Assembly: GCA_905235355.1 (NCBI GenBank)
Contig: CAJOLM010000060.1
Span: forward strand, 1 to 6,633
Length of the DNA stretch: 6,633 bases
DNA from: an uncultured Elusimicrobiales bacterium
Lineage (GTDB): Bacteria; Elusimicrobiota; Elusimicrobia; Elusimicrobiales; Elusimicrobiaceae
Direction: 5' to 3'
Under the pieces are notes generated by a model, which saw only the letters and a list, made by a program, of their open reading frames with translations, did not search any database and was not told the DNA's origin. This document shows, piece after piece, positions 6,582 to 6,633 of the stretch. Position numbers and translations under genes: made by a program. Each line of letters starts with the position of its first letter. Position 1 is the first letter of the stretch.

Positions 6582-6633
6582 ATGATAAAAAAGTATGTCG
6601 TAAATGTGGTAGTTTAGAAGTTATTAAATGGGG
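6582..6633 (+). pseudogene. start of a zinc-ribbon protein, possibly IS1/IS1595-type transposase; frame broken or frameshifted, runs off right edge
   Basis: An ATG at 6582-6584 sits 6 bases after GGAG (6572-6575), a well-placed ribosome site. Its own frame closes at TAG (6615-6617) after 11 codons. The heptamer A AAA AAG at 6587-6593 is positioned exactly for a -1 slip. The shifted product reads MIKKVCRKCGSLEVIKW and stays open to the edge. The CRKCGS..VIKWG pattern resembles the Cys-x-x-Cys-Gly zinc ribbon at the N-terminus of IS1- and IS1595-group transposases. Three explanations fit: programmed -1 frameshifting, a one-base loss in the A tract that inactivated the gene, or a sequencing error. 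Family assignment is tentative because only about 17 residues are visible. Confidence 0.42.

Noticed and set aside
1..6633. CCCCAT at the left end and ATGGGG at the right end as terminal inverted repeats of a mobile unit
   Set aside because: The match is only 6 bases and stops at the next base on both sides; the window limits are arbitrary as far as I can tell.

Overview
The window holds one complete efflux operon on the minus strand, between two short AT-rich edges. In transcription order it reads membrane fusion lipoprotein (6225 to 4903), RND inner-membrane pump (4891 to 1745), and outer-membrane factor lipoprotein (1755 to 268). Two of the three products have lipoprotein signal peptides and the third is a 12-helix proton-driven transporter. 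The organism therefore has a double membrane (Gram-negative cell plan). Base composition is moderate in the genes and clearly AT-rich in the right flank. No phylogenetic marker is present, so I do not assign a phylum.

Right flank (6226-6581): about 350 bases with no convincing gene. It holds weak promoter candidates for the operon, several short direct and inverted repeats, a 12-A run, and an imperfect 18-base inverted repeat. No regulator gene (TetR, MarR or two-component) lies in the window. At the right edge (6582-6633, plus strand) a well-placed ribosome site precedes an ATG whose frame closes after 11 codons. The -1 frame reads as a Cys-x-x-Cys-Gly zinc ribbon like those that begin IS1/IS1595-type transposases, and an A6-G slippery heptamer lies exactly at the junction.

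Operon (268-6225): the genes are tightly packed. There are 11 bases between the first and second genes, with the second gene's ribosome site overlapping the first gene's stop. The second and third genes overlap by 11 bases, and the third starts at GTG behind a full AAGGAGG. The products should form one tripartite pump: AcrB-like RND trimer, AcrA-like adaptor and OprM/NodT-like channel. It would export lipophilic compounds from the inner membrane and periplasm to the outside, powered by proton influx.

Left flank (1-267): three consecutive GC-rich hairpins follow the last gene. One is a perfect 32-base palindrome with A and T tracts that can terminate in both directions. The first 90 bases are open in one frame on each strand, and I cannot decide whether either is a gene end.

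The core is an ordinary RND system in overall design. The points worth a second look are the frameshifted zinc-ribbon start at the right edge, the stacked hairpins after the operon, the extra C-terminal tails on both periplasm-facing subunits, and the unusual drug-pocket residues of the pump.
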